Below, piece by piece: positions 17,831-27,239 of a DNA stretch of 64,000 nucleotides; position 1 is the first letter of the stretch; every line of letters starts with the position of its first letter. The translations under genes and the position numbers were made by a program. This DNA comes from Bradyrhizobium zhanjiangense (lineage in GTDB: Bacteria > Pseudomonadota > Alphaproteobacteria > Rhizobiales > Xanthobacteraceae). The stretch lies in the NCBI RefSeq assembly GCF_004114935.1, contig NZ_CP022221.1, positions 3,431,001 to 3,495,000 on the forward strand, given 5' to 3'. The notes beneath the pieces were generated by a model. That model did no database searches, was not told the DNA's origin, and was given only the letters and a program-made list of their open reading frames with translations.

Positions 17831-18297
17831 GACGTCGCCATCTCCGATGCTGCCCGCAGCACCGCGCGGACCATGCGGTTGTGCGATCCGCAGCGGCACA
17901 GATTGCGATCCAGCGCGGCTCTGATCTCGGCCTCCGTCGGTGACGGATTGCCCTTCAGCAGCGCCGCCGCGCTGATCAGGATTCCCGATACGCAATAGCC
18001 GCATTGCATCGCCTGTTCGGAGATAAAGGCGCGTTGCAGCGGGTGGGGCTTCTCCGCTGTGCCAAGGCCCTCCACCGTGACGACGTCCTTGCCCGCAACC
18101 GACCACGTCGGCATGTCGCATGAAGACATCGCGCGGCCGTCGACCATGACGTAACAGGCGCCGCACTCACCGGCGCCGCAGCCAAAATGCGTACCGGTGA
18201 CACCGAGCCGGCTGCGCAGCACGTCGAGCAGCGTCTGGTCCGGATCGGCATCCACAGCGGTGGCTGCGTCGTTGAGCTGGAATTGAATGGCAGGCAT
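17827..18297 (-). CDS. 2Fe-2S small subunit of molybdenum hydroxylase
   Basis: 156 residues with two 2Fe-2S sites: the plant-ferredoxin type (CGAGECGACYV, then a Cys after about 12 residues) and the second type (CGYC plus CRCGSH). It transfers electrons from the molybdenum centre of the subunit encoded downstream. Overlap of the two genes by 4 bp implies translational coupling. Confidence 0.93.
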   Translation of the reverse strand: MPAIQFQLNDAATAVDADPDQTLLDVLRSRLGVTGTHFGCGAGECGACYVMVDGRAMSSCDMPTWSVAGKDVVTVEGLGTAEKPHPLQRAFISEQAMQCGYCVSGILISAAALLKGNPSPTEAEIRAALDRNLCRCGSHNRMVRAVLRAASEMATS

Positions 18298-18312
18298 TCT
18301 CGCGCTAAGGCC

Positions 18313-19287
18313 TCACGACTTGTCGAACTTCTTGACGACGTCGGCCCATTTCTCGATGTCGCCGCGCAGGAATTTTTCGAACTGTTCCGGCGTCATCGAC
18401 ATGGGCACGGCGCCCTGTTCTGTCCAGAGCTTGACGATGTCGGGCCGCTTCACCATTGCGTTGACGGCCGCATTGAGCTTGTCGATGACGGGCTTCGGCG
18501 TACCCGCGGGAGCCATCAGGCCTAGCCAGATCGTCGCCTCATAGCCTGGCACTCCGGCCTCGATCGCGGTCGGCACGTTCGGCAGCACGGCCGAGCGCTG
18601 CTTGCCGGTGGTGGCGAGCGCGCGCACCTGGTTCTCGCCGATGTTCGGCGCCATTGCCGGTACCGCGTCGATCATCATCTGCACCTGTCCACCGATCACG
18701 CCGCTGCGCGCCTCGCCGCTGTTGCGATAGGGCACGTGGACGATCTCGACGCCGGCCATGGCTTTGAACAGCTCGCCCGCCATGTGATAGGGCGTGCCCT
18801 GTCCGGAGGAGGCGTAGTTCAATTTGCCCGGCTGCGCCTTGGCGCGCGCGATGAACTCTTGCAGCGTCTTCGCTGCGACTTGCGGGTTCACCACGATGAC
18901 GAGATCGGAATAGTTCACCGGCGCGATCGGCGCGAGGTCGCGCATCAGCTCGTATTTGCGCTTGTCGGGTGTCAGCAGCGATTCATTCGCGGTCTGGGTG
19001 TTGGACATCATCAGCAGCGTGTAGCCGTCGGGTGGCGACTTCGCCGCTTCGACCGTGCCAATGACGCCGCCCGCGCCGGTGCGGTTCTCGATCACGAAGG
19101 GCTGGCCAAAGCTCTCCTGGAGCACGTTGCCGATCAGCCGGGCCGCGACGTCCGCAGGGCCGCCGGCGCCAAAGGGCACCACGATCCGGACTGCGCGGGT
19201 GGGATAATCCTGTGCCAAGGAGGGGGCTGCGGAGAAGGCGCCGAGCAGGCCGACGGCGACCACCAGCACGAATCTTCGGGCTTTCAT
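18313..19287 (-). CDS. Tripartite tricarboxylate (Bug/TctC) solute receptor
   Basis: 324 residues from ATG 19287, with GGGAGGTTGGC upstream. A signal peptide (about 1-25, ending SLAQ) is followed by the Bug fold: YPTRAVRIVVPFGAGGPADV, then IENRTGAGG and GYTLL. Like most Bug proteins it is an orphan periplasmic receptor with no TctA/B genes nearby. It sits 15 bp upstream of the molybdenum hydroxylase genes on the same strand, suggesting uptake of that enzyme's substrate. The frame continues far upstream antisense to the next gene; that part is not coding. Confidence 0.92.
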   Translation of the reverse strand: MKARRFVLVVAVGLLGAFSAAPSLAQDYPTRAVRIVVPFGAGGPADVAARLIGNVLQESFGQPFVIENRTGAGGVIGTVEAAKSPPDGYTLLMMSNTQTANESLLTPDKRKYELMRDLAPIAPVNYSDLVIVVNPQVAAKTLQEFIARAKAQPGKLNYASSGQGTPYHMAGELFKAMAGVEIVHVPYRNSGEARSGVIGGQVQMMIDAVPAMAPNIGENQVRALATTGKQRSAVLPNVPTAIEAGVPGYEATIWLGLMAPAGTPKPVIDKLNAAVNAMVKRPDIVKLWTEQGAVPMSMTPEQFEKFLRGDIEKWADVVKKFDKS

Positions 19288-19521
19288 GCCAACCTCCCTG
19301 ATGTCGTTCTTGTTGGCCGGCACTGTAGCGGCAGGCGATGTGGACTGTCGACGGCTCACAAGGCCGATCATGCCGGGAATATCGGGACGGCATCGGTGTG
19401 GCTGCGCCGCTCTTCGCAGTCGCGGCAGGAACCGGCCGCGCACGTGATCTGAGCAAATCGCATGGGCATTGCCGGATAAATGCCCTCGGCTGACAGGTAT
19501 TTTGGTGTTACGAAATTGGCT

Positions 19522-21612
19522 ATGAACCAGCACGCCAAGATCGAAATCCGCCATTCGACCTGTCCGCATGATTGCCCCTCGGCCTGCGCCCTCGATGTCG
19601 AGGTGATTGAAGGCCGCAGCATCGGCCGCGTGCGCGGTTCGAAGCAGCAGACCTATACGGCCGGCGTCGTCTGCGCCAAGGTCGCCCGTTACGCCGAGCG
19701 CATCCATCACCCCGAGCGGGTGACGTTTCCGATGCGCCGCATTGGGCCGAAGGGCTCCGGGCAATTCGCGCGGATTTCCTGGGACGAGGCGCTGGACGAA
19801 ATTGCCGATCGCTTCAATCAAGCCGAGCGTGAGTTCGGCGCGGAATCGATCTGGCCCTATTACTACGCCGGCACGATGGGCGTCGTGATGCGCGACGGCC
19901 TCAACCGCCTCACCCATGTGAAGAAATATTCGCGCTTCTATCAGACCATCTGCGCCAATGTCGCCCGCATCGGCTTCGCGATCGGCACCGGCAGGATCGC
20001 CGGCGTCGATCCGCGCGAGATGGCGCTGTCCGACCTCGTCGTGATCTGGGGCACAAATCCCGTCAACACCCAGGTCAACGTGATGACGCACGCCTCGCGC
20101 GCGCGCAAGGAGCGCGGCGCGAGGATCGCGGCGGTCGACATCTACGACAACGAGACCATGAAGCAGGCTGACATCAAGATCATCCTGCGGCCCGGCACCG
20201 ACGGCGCGTTTGCCTGCGGCGTGATGCATGTCCTGTTCCGCGACGGCTATGCCGACCGCGCCTATATGGACAAATACACCGATTGCCCGAATGAGCTTGA
20301 GGCGCATCTGAAGACGCGCACACCGGAATGGGCGTCCGCCATTTGTGGCGTGCCGGTGTCGGAGATCGAGGCCTTCGCGAAAGCGGTTGGCGAGACCAAG
20401 CGCACCTTCTTCCGCTTCGGCTACGGCTTTACGCGCAGCCGCAATGGTGCCACGCAGATGCACGCGGCAAATTGCATTCCCGCAGTGACCGGCGCCTGGC
20501 AATATGAAGGCGGCGGCGCCTTCTTCAACAATTACGCGCTGTGGCATTTCAACGAATCCGTCATCGAAGGCCACGACGCGATCGACAAATCCACGCGCGC
20601 CCTCGACCAGTCGCAGATCGGCCGCATCCTCACCGGCGATGCCGAAGCCCTGCAGGGCAAGGGCCCGATCAAGGCGATGCTGATTCAGAACACCAACCCG
20701 ATGACGGTTGCGCCGGAGCAGGCGCTGGTTCGGCAGGGTTTTGCTCGCGAGGATCTGTTCGTCGTGGTGCACGAGCAGTTCATGACCGAGACCGCCGAGA
20801 TGGCTGACATCGTGCTCCCGGCGACCATGTTCATGGAGCATGACGATCTCTATTACGGCGGTGGCCATCAGCACATCTCGGTCGGGCCGAAGCTGATCGA
20901 CCCGCCCGGCGAATGCCGCTCCAACCACGAGGTGTTGCAGGCGCTGGCGCCGCGGCTCGGCGCCAAGCATCCGGGTTTTGAGATGACGCCCCGCGAATTG
21001 ATCGATGCGACGCTGAAGCTTAGCAATCACGGCGACATCGCCGGCCTTGAAGCTGATATCTGGCGCGACCTGCAGCCGGATTTCCGCACCTCGCATTATC
21101 TCGACGGCTTCGCCCATGCCGACGGGAAATTCCATTTTAGGGCGGACTGGGCGCATCCGCCGTTCGGTCAGACGATGGGCGATTTCGACAAGATGCCGGC
21201 GCTGCCGGATCATTGGGCGGTGATCGAGCACAGCGATCAGACCCATCCATTCCGGCTGGCGACCAGCCCGTCGCGCAGCTTCCTCAACACCACCTTCAAC
21301 GAGACGCCGTCCTCGCAGGCGCGCGAGGGCCGAGCCAGCGTGATGATCCATCCCCTCGACGCGGCTGCGCTCGACATTGCCGATGGCGATGCGGTGACAC
21401 TCGGCAACGGCCGCGGCGAGACCACGCTGCTCGCAACGCTGTTCGAGGGCGTGCGGCGCGGCGTTCTCATCGCCGAATCCGTTCACCCGAACAAGGGTCA
21501 TATCGGCGGCCGCGGCATCAACATGCTGACGGGCGCAGACACCATCGCGCCGATCGGCGGGGCGGCATTCCACGACAACAAGGTCTGGATCAGGAAGGCG
21601 CTCGCGGATTGA
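19522..21612 (+). CDS. Molybdopterin-dependent oxidoreductase with 4Fe-4S cluster
   Basis: 696 residues from ATG 19522. The N-terminal cluster motif is C-x3-C-x3-C (CPHDCPSAC) with a fourth Cys in GVVCAK, followed by the molybdopterin domains and a C-terminal dinucleotide-binding domain. It belongs to the DMSO-reductase superfamily, in the group annotated as formate dehydrogenase/thiosulfate reductase-like catalytic subunits. No Tat signal is present, so it is probably cytoplasmic. No partner subunits are adjacent; the substrate is unknown. Confidence 0.88.
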   Translation: MNQHAKIEIRHSTCPHDCPSACALDVEVIEGRSIGRVRGSKQQTYTAGVVCAKVARYAERIHHPERVTFPMRRIGPKGSGQFARISWDEALDEIADRFNQAEREFGAESIWPYYYAGTMGVVMRDGLNRLTHVKKYSRFYQTICANVARIGFAIGTGRIAGVDPREMALSDLVVIWGTNPVNTQVNVMTHASRARKERGARIAAVDIYDNETMKQADIKIILRPGTDGAFACGVMHVLFRDGYADRAYMDKYTDCPNELEAHLKTRTPEWASAICGVPVSEIEAFAKAVGETKRTFFRFGYGFTRSRNGATQMHAANCIPAVTGAWQYEGGGAFFNNYALWHFNESVIEGHDAIDKSTRALDQSQIGRILTGDAEALQGKGPIKAMLIQNTNPMTVAPEQALVRQGFAREDLFVVVHEQFMTETAEMADIVLPATMFMEHDDLYYGGGHQHISVGPKLIDPPGECRSNHEVLQALAPRLGAKHPGFEMTPRELIDATLKLSNHGDIAGLEADIWRDLQPDFRTSHYLDGFAHADGKFHFRADWAHPPFGQTMGDFDKMPALPDHWAVIEHSDQTHPFRLATSPSRSFLNTTFNETPSSQAREGRASVMIHPLDAAALDIADGDAVTLGNGRGETTLLATLFEGVRRGVLIAESVHPNKGHIGGRGINMLTGADTIAPIGGAAFHDNKVWIRKALAD

Positions 21613-21747
21613 AGCGTGATCGCACGCTGATCCTCCCGCATATTGTGTCGAGGCGCTAAAGCGGCGCCTCGCTGCAGATTGCCCTTGCGCGCGCTGCCCG
21701 AGCTGCTGCAAATGACAGCAAACCGGAGCCAAGGAAGCGAGCGTGTC

Positions 21748-22530
21748 ATGACCAACACCACAGCTGTCGTCACCGAAAAGCGCGGGCAAGCGTTCTGGAT
21801 CACCATCAACCGGCCGGAGAAACGCAACGCCCTGAACGGCGACGTCATCGCCGGCATCACCAAAGGCTATCGCGACGCGCATGACGATAGGGACGTTCGC
21901 GTTATCGTGCTGACGGGCGCGGGCGACAAGGCGTTCTGCGCGGGCGCCGACCTGCAGAATTCCGGCGCGGCTTTCGCGATGGATCATTCCAAACCAAATG
22001 TCGATTATGCTGATCTGTTACGTTTGTCACAGAACGCCACCAAGCCTGCGATTGCGCGCCTCAGTGGCGTCTGCATGGCCGGCGGCATGGGCCTTTTGTG
22101 CATGACCGACATGGCGGTTGCAGCCGATCACGTCATCTTCGGCCTGCCGGAGGTGAAGGTCGGCGTGTTTCCGATGCAGGTCCTGAGCCTGCTGCAGAGG
22201 ATCGCGCCGCCGCGGCTCGTCAACGAATGGGCGCTCACGGGGGAGCCGTTCGACGCCAAGGCGGCGCAGGCCGCGGGCCTCCTCAATTACGTCGTGCCCA
22301 AGGCCGAACTCGATGCCAAGGTCGACTGGCTGATTGGCCGCATCGTCGACAAATCGCCGACCGCGATCCGTCGCGGGAAATACGCCATGCGCGCGATCGC
22401 CTCGATGTCGTTCGACGAGAGCATCGCCTACACCGAAAGCCAGATTGCGCTGCTTGCGATGACCGAGGACGCGAAGGAAGGGCTGCGGGCGTTCAGCGAA
22501 AAACGCAAGCCCTCATGGACGGGAAAGTGA
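21748..22530 (+). CDS. Enoyl-CoA hydratase/isomerase family protein
   Basis: 260 residues from ATG 21748, with AAGGAAGCGAG upstream. Crotonase fold: NRPEKRNALNGDV at the start, the first oxyanion-hole segment GDKAFCAGADL and the second GGMGLLCMTDMAVAA. It is the last gene that looks chromosomal; the recombinase gene of the mobile element is convergent 54 bp downstream, so its 3' end is a candidate attachment site. Confidence 0.92.
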   Translation: MTNTTAVVTEKRGQAFWITINRPEKRNALNGDVIAGITKGYRDAHDDRDVRVIVLTGAGDKAFCAGADLQNSGAAFAMDHSKPNVDYADLLRLSQNATKPAIARLSGVCMAGGMGLLCMTDMAVAADHVIFGLPEVKVGVFPMQVLSLLQRIAPPRLVNEWALTGEPFDAKAAQAAGLLNYVVPKAELDAKVDWLIGRIVDKSPTAIRRGKYAMRAIASMSFDESIAYTESQIALLAMTEDAKEGLRAFSEKRKPSWTGK

Positions 22531-22584
22531 GTTTATCGGAGCGAAGGTTGCCACGTGGTCCGTCCATCGTTCCTGGTGCTTGGC

Positions 22585-23874
22585 TCAATCGGGTGGACCT
22601 GTAGAGACTCGTGCGATAAGGGCGGCTCTTTTCCGCTCCTCACGCCGCTTCTTGGAGCCTGCGATGAGCTGCTTGCGCGTTCTCTTGGCATAGGTGGGCA
22701 GTTGGCGAGTTGATCGATGGCGGGCAGCGGCACGTAGCTCTGCATCCGAGAGATCGCTGTCAGCACCTTCAGTAAACCCGCCATGGCGGAATGAAGTAAA
22801 TGAGAGTTCGTTACGAAGCCCGGCTGCTAGAATGATCTTTTTAACGACGCGACGCAAATATCGCAGGTCCCTGCGTTCGGTGATCCAAGGAAGTTGGACG
22901 CGAGACCTACGATGTTCATGATCGCGCCGGAAGACCAGTCCAGGAACTGAGGCGTCCTTGATGATGTCTAGCTCCGCCATCAGTTCGGGAAACAGCGGCT
23001 CGCCGGTTTCATCGAAGAGGGGCCACCAGGCTTCTTCACCATTCTTAGGATGCACAATCTTAACGCTGTTTGGACGCTCGCTGGGGCGATAGTGCGAAAT
23101 GTCGAAGGCGCCGAAGACGTGCTCTTCTCGTTGCAACCACTCCCAGGCCAACAAAGCAGCAGTTGCGAGTGAGTGATATCCTTGCCGCTTCGCCTCGCTC
23201 CTGAACGCGACGAGTTCCTCCCATGTCGCTGTAGGCATCTGGCGCACGGGTTGGCCCGGCGAGCGAGTCCTCAGTCCCATCCTAGAGAACGGATTTACTG
23301 CGGGTACTTCCGACTCTCGGGCTCGCTGACCAACAAACCAAGCGCGCCTGCACGCGGCCATTGCTGCATTAGCGAAACGGCGACGCTCGCGTCTGATGGT
23401 GTTGCCGCTAAGATCTTGACATTCTACCACGAGCAGCTTCGCGTAAACGACGTCGACGAAGCCTTTTGTGAAGTCAGAGAGCTGTTTGGAACCTGCGCGC
23501 GTGCCGTCCTTCAGAGTGTAGTTTGAAAACAGATCGAGCCCTTGCTGGTAGAGCCGCTGCGTCTTGTGATCGATTTCCTTCCACTTCTGGTGGCTCTTAA
23601 ACACGGTGACGAGCCAATCGAAGCTGCCAAGCGCAGGAAGAGATGGGACCATATCTGTCAATCCGTGAGAGCGCCAGCTGTCAAAAGCAGGCAAAAGCAC
23701 CTTCTCTGTTCGTGCGACGGCAATCGCGTATTCCGCCCCTAACGGTTCGGCTTTGATAGGACAACCTTCCATACGGGCCCAAGTGGGTGGTTCAAAGAAG
23801 TACCTCCACCCACGCTTCAGTGACTTTCGTCGAAAGTATCGGGGAAGACGAACGTAAACCTCAGATGATTTCAT
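22585..23874 (-). CDS. Tyrosine recombinase (ICE integrase)
   Basis: 429 residues. The C-terminal catalytic region contains R-H-x-x (SFRHGG), a second His-Arg pair (AAARHRSTRQL) and the nucleophile Tyr in PTYAKR, followed by a basic tail. The N-terminal half is a long helical DNA-binding region. It marks the left boundary of the mobile element. Its start overlaps the stop of the small gene upstream (ATGA). No tRNA gene is adjacent, unlike the symbiosis-island integrase IntS. Confidence 0.88.
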   Translation of the reverse strand: MKSSEVYVRLPRYFRRKSLKRGWRYFFEPPTWARMEGCPIKAEPLGAEYAIAVARTEKVLLPAFDSWRSHGLTDMVPSLPALGSFDWLVTVFKSHQKWKEIDHKTQRLYQQGLDLFSNYTLKDGTRAGSKQLSDFTKGFVDVVYAKLLVVECQDLSGNTIRRERRRFANAAMAACRRAWFVGQRARESEVPAVNPFSRMGLRTRSPGQPVRQMPTATWEELVAFRSEAKRQGYHSLATAALLAWEWLQREEHVFGAFDISHYRPSERPNSVKIVHPKNGEEAWWPLFDETGEPLFPELMAELDIIKDASVPGLVFRRDHEHRRSRVQLPWITERRDLRYLRRVVKKIILAAGLRNELSFTSFRHGGFTEGADSDLSDAELRAAARHRSTRQLPTYAKRTRKQLIAGSKKRREERKRAALIARVSTGPPD

Positions 23875-24086
23875 GCGAGTGAGGCCAAATCTTCTGAGTT
23901 GTCCGAATGGACTATGGTGGCCGTCGCCGAGAATGCATCAATAGCGGCTTTCGACCAAATAGGTTGTTGACGACGTCCAAGTCCGCGGTAGCGGATTGGC
24001 GGGGGGGCCTCGCCGCTACGCACAGCGCGTGCGAGTTCATGTGTATCGCGGTAGTCGAGGTATGCTGCAGTCATGTCTGCACGCAT
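23871..24086 (-). CDS. Small winged-helix/excisionase-like protein
   Basis: About 71 residues from ATG 24086 (ATG 24074 is also possible). The sequence AYLDYRDTHELARAVRSGE...PPIRYRGLGRRQQPIWSKAAIDAF has the form of an AlpA/Xis-type fold: a short helix-turn-helix, a basic wing, and a helix starting W-x-K-x-x-I-D-A. Overlap with the integrase by 4 bp supports a recombination directionality factor made with the integrase. A second such protein (RdfS-like) is at 33167. Fold and role are inferred. Confidence 0.5.
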   Translation of the reverse strand: MRADMTAAYLDYRDTHELARAVRSGEAPPPIRYRGLGRRQQPIWSKAAIDAFSATATIVHSDNSEDLASLA

Positions 24087-24532
24087 CAGCGTAGGCCAGC
24101 TGCTGGTTGGGGGATACCGGGCAGGGAGGGTACGGCGTGGGGCCATCGCGGGGACTCTATGTATTTAGCTGCTGCAGTCGTCACCTGGGAGGACATGGAC
24201 GGTTGAGAGCTTCTTAACCCGCGCGGGCCAAGAACACTCGATCGGAACGGTTCAGCGCACCCGAGTATCTCGCCCTTCTCGCTTGCATTTCGTTCCTCGT
24301 ATTTCGACGCAGTTTCCGTATCGAAAAACGTCTCAAGTTCAAATGGAAAGACGAACTGAACTTTGGTGCGGAGATCGGTCAGGATAGCGAGCAAATGGGA
24401 GGAATATGCTGCCGGCGGAAGATAGTCGTCTTGAAACGATTCAAGATGCTGCTGCTGGCTGGCCAGCTCTTCCCAGGGCAGGATCTCCTGGGCGCCCGGC
24501 GTGACTCCAGTTACGCGAAGGCGCTCGTTCAC
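24086..24532 (-). CDS. Hypothetical protein, possibly a remnant
   Basis: 148 residues. The first ~95 look protein-like (acidic/aromatic, DDYLPPAAYSSHLL, FPFELETFFDTE); the last ~50 are Ser/Pro-rich and may be read-through past a lost stop. No family recognised. It lies on the integrase strand just upstream of the small Xis-like gene. Confidence 0.3.
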   Translation of the reverse strand: MNERLRVTGVTPGAQEILPWEELASQQQHLESFQDDYLPPAAYSSHLLAILTDLRTKVQFVFPFELETFFDTETASKYEERNASEKGEILGCAEPFRSSVLGPRGLRSSQPSMSSQVTTAAAKYIESPRWPHAVPSLPGIPQPAAGLR

Positions 24533-25425
24533 GTTCTAGAGGTCGATTTGGGCCACTGGAGGAGAGTCAACGGATTTAGATGCATCATCAATGGCCTTTC
24601 CGACAGATTCGCCGGTGAACTTACATTGAATCTATCGGACCGTTTTCCGGTGTCGGAATTTGGATGTGTCGCGCTGCATCAAACCGACTTGTCGACGCAG
24701 GGCAAGTTCGAGCACGTGCTCGGCCACTCTATTCAAATGCTCCAGATCAGGATCTGTGGAACGCAGAGGAGTGCGCGTTAGGAAATTTCGTCCTCCGACT
24801 GGCGGATTCTCTGGCTTGCGCGCGTGCGGCTGCCGCCGCACCGGGCTCTCGTAGAACCGAGCCGCTTTGCGTCTCGGCCTGCGGCGTCGATCCCTCGCGC
24901 AAAGACTAACGGTGCTCCTCGCCGGGGGCACTCGGGAAAGGGGCTCGCCTGCGGCGATCGCTATCACTGCCCCGTTCCCGGGTGCCGCTATTGAACCGGT
25001 CTCGTCGCTGCACTCGGACCCGCGTGCCCCTTCGGGTCGCTATGCTCACGCTCTCCGGGTGCCATTTTTGGTTGAGGCGACGTGCCGTTGGCGCGCGCCT
25101 AGCCACGCCTGCAGCCCAAGGCACTTCAATCCCATCAAGAATCGGACGCTGGCGGTCTGCGTCGCAGAGTTCGCATTCTCTGATGCAGACGCCGATCATG
25201 CCGTGGCGGTTATACGGCTGCCTTCGAAGACAATCGCGCGATTGCGCGAACTACTTCACAAGCCAGCAAGCTCATGAACTAGCTTGTTGGAGTCTTGCCC
25301 CGCGGTCGACATGATGACCGCGAGCGGAGCGGGAGGCGGGACGAGAGTGAAAGGGGTGCGGCGGTTTTCGCGATGGGTTGGAGGCCGAGAGAGTGGCTCC
25401 CGGCCGCCCGTCGTGGAGAACCAAG
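24533..25425. other. Gene-poor, rearranged-looking segment
   Basis: About 890 bp without a convincing gene. Short frames on both strands give Arg/Pro/Ala-rich shadows with no family signature. GC-rich stretches (24880-25130) with repeated cgggtgcc-type words lie ahead of the ParB-like remnant and may be old leader or deleted gene material. Confidence 0.4.
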
Positions 25426-25863
25426 ATGACGGAGGCTGTCCAAAAGATCACCCTGTCGCCTTCGCGCGACATCCCCTTCAACAAACTGGTCCTCAGACAA
25501 TCGAAGGTTCGGCCTCTCAAGGCCGGAATTTCGATCGAGCAATTTGTCGAAAGTATCACACACCGTGCGCTGCTGCAGAGTCTCAATGTGTGGGCGATTG
25601 TGGACGCGGAAGGCAAGAGGACCGGCATGTTTGAGGTGTCGGCGGACGGCCTTCGCTATCGTGCGCTAGGACTTCTCACGAAAGGAAGTGCGAAGGCGCA
25701 AGCCTTTCCTTTTGTCGTGCGCGAGGGCGGCGTCCTTGAAGACGAGATCATGTCCTGGAAGCTGCGCATGTTCGTGCCCACGGACGCAAGCGGCATCGAG
25801 ATCCTGTCGAAAGTGCTCGACAGTTATCCGCTTGCACCCATCGGCGAGCGGGAGGCTGCGTGA
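25426..25863 (+). CDS. Truncated ParB N-terminal domain protein
   Basis: 145 residues from ATG 25426. Residues 5-90 match the N-terminal domain of the large ParB proteins of alphaproteobacterial ICEs (SPSRDIPFNKLVL, then ALLQSLNVWAIVDAEGKRTGMFEV). Such proteins are usually 600 or more residues with a C-terminal DNA-binding part; here the frame passes within ~20 residues into an unrelated-looking end (LRMFVPTDASGIEILSKVLD) and stops. This looks like an in-frame deletion fusion. It overlaps the toprim gene (TGATG). ParB function is unlikely to survive. Confidence 0.7.
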   Translation: MTEAVQKITLSPSRDIPFNKLVLRQSKVRPLKAGISIEQFVESITHRALLQSLNVWAIVDAEGKRTGMFEVSADGLRYRALGLLTKGSAKAQAFPFVVREGGVLEDEIMSWKLRMFVPTDASGIEILSKVLDSYPLAPIGEREAA

Positions 25864-26924
25864 TGTCCCGCGAGCCTTGCGAACTGGCACGCCGCCTCGC
25901 GCGCGAGGCGGAGGCGGTCTGCCGACACTATCTCTCCAATGGCAAGCGGTCGGGTCGGTACTGGGTCGTCGGTGACGTCCACAACACCCCGGGGCGCTCG
26001 CTGTTCGTGCGCCTCCAGGAATCACCTAAAGGCCCAGCTGGCAAGTGGATCGATGCTGCGACAGCGGAGCATGGCGATCTGCTCGACATCATCCGGGAAA
26101 GTCTGGCTTTGCGGAGTTTCCGCGAGGTCGCCGAGGAGGCGAGGCGCTTTCTGAAGCTACCTCGTTCTGAGCGGCAATCTACCCCGAAACTCGTTCGTCC
26201 AACGGTGCTGGCAGGATCGCAGAAAGCCGCCCGCCGGCTCTTTGCGATGTCCGACCCGATTGGGGGGACGGCGGTCGAAACATATTTGCGCCGTCGTGGG
26301 ATAACACGTATCCACGATGGTGGCAGCCTGCGCTTCCACCCACGATGCTACTATCGAGCCAACGAGCATTCGCCGACCGAGACCTGGCCAGCGATGATTG
26401 CCCGCGTCACGGACCTCGATGGACGGCTCACCGGTGTGCACCGCACCTGGCTCGATCCAGATAGGTTTGATCGGAAGCGGCTTGGCAAGGCTCCACTTGA
26501 CACGCCACGACGTGCCATGGGCGACCTGCTCGGCAACGCCGTTCGCTTTGGTGCGGTAGACGATGTGCTCGTTGCTGGTGAGGGTATCGAGACCATGCTG
26601 TCGCTGCGGCACGTGTTGCCGACGTTGCCGATGGCAGCTGCGCTTTCGGCCAACCACCTCGCAGCTATGTTGCTGCCGACTGGCCTGCGTCGGCTCTATA
26701 TCGCACGCGACGCCGATGCCGCAGGAGATGCGGCACAGGCTATTCTCACCCAGCGCGCGGAAGCCGTCAGCATTGAATTGATCCCGCTATCGCCGCGGGT
26801 CGGCGACTTCAACGACGATTTGCAAATCTTCGGCTCCGATGCCGTACGAGAAGCGATACGGCGTCAACTCGTCCCAGAGGACGTCGCCCGTTTTCTGCAT
26901 TGGTCGATGGTAGCCGCTGGATAG
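25863..26924 (+). CDS. Toprim-domain, DNA-primase-like protein (DUF7146 type)
   Basis: 353 residues. The N-terminal part has a Cys/His-rich remnant (CELARR...CRHYL) and an aromatic segment; the middle contains IARVTDLDGRLTGVHRTWLD; the C-terminal toprim domain (about 235-330) shows the Glu in VAGEGIETML and an Asp pair in IARDADAAGD. It probably primes or processes element DNA during replication after excision or transfer. ATG 25863 overlaps the previous stop. A frequent ICE backbone gene in Rhizobiales. Confidence 0.85.
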   Translation: MSREPCELARRLAREAEAVCRHYLSNGKRSGRYWVVGDVHNTPGRSLFVRLQESPKGPAGKWIDAATAEHGDLLDIIRESLALRSFREVAEEARRFLKLPRSERQSTPKLVRPTVLAGSQKAARRLFAMSDPIGGTAVETYLRRRGITRIHDGGSLRFHPRCYYRANEHSPTETWPAMIARVTDLDGRLTGVHRTWLDPDRFDRKRLGKAPLDTPRRAMGDLLGNAVRFGAVDDVLVAGEGIETMLSLRHVLPTLPMAAALSANHLAAMLLPTGLRRLYIARDADAAGDAAQAILTQRAEAVSIELIPLSPRVGDFNDDLQIFGSDAVREAIRRQLVPEDVARFLHWSMVAAG

Positions 26925-27046
26925 CTCCGGTGCCTCGATCGAAGTCGACAGGTCGATCATCGAGAGGCGTTTCCGGAAGCGCACACGTCCTCGGCCTTCT
27001 AGAGGGCGATCGGACGGCAAGCGGCCCAGGCCGGCAATGGCTACAT

Positions 27047-27239
27047 CCGGCTATTTTCCGCCGCGCGCGTGCTGGCTGGCGCGCTTTGCATCGCGAAGCA
27101 AAATAGCCGGCCTCCGCCATCCTCCGCTGCCGCTTCGGCCCTCCGCTCTGCTCCGGGTTCTGACCCAGTCCGCCCGCCGTCTGAGTGATCGCCACGAAGG
27201 CCGCGATGAGCGCGGCCGATCCAGCAAAGGACCTCTTCC
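27047..27239 (+). promoter_or_regulatory. Candidate structured 5' leader of the DUF2493 gene
   Basis: CCGGCTATTTT (27047-27057) pairs perfectly with AAAATAGCCGG (27100-27110) around a GC-rich 42-nt loop that can itself pair. Nine bases later comes TCCTCCGCTG (27120-27129), then about 110 nt to the ATG. The same plan occurs before the DUF736 gene at 29175. The 315-bp gap has no coding signal. Confidence 0.55.

Noticed and set aside
17831..18166. N-terminal extension of the molybdopterin subunit
   Set aside because: It lies antisense-frame over the 2Fe-2S subunit gene; the overlapping ATGA start at 17830 is the standard arrangement.
19288..21987. Long minus-strand open frame continuing upstream of the Bug receptor
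   Set aside because: It is antisense to the molybdopterin oxidoreductase and rich in Arg/His/Asp without any family motif; the real receptor starts at 19287 with a signal peptide and ribosome-binding site.
22531..22584. tRNA gene as the integration site
   Set aside because: The 54-bp gap beside the integrase is too short and has no cloverleaf; no tRNA was found nearby.
24880..25130. CRISPR-like repetition of cgggtgcc words
   Set aside because: Words recur irregularly with no constant repeat length or spacers.
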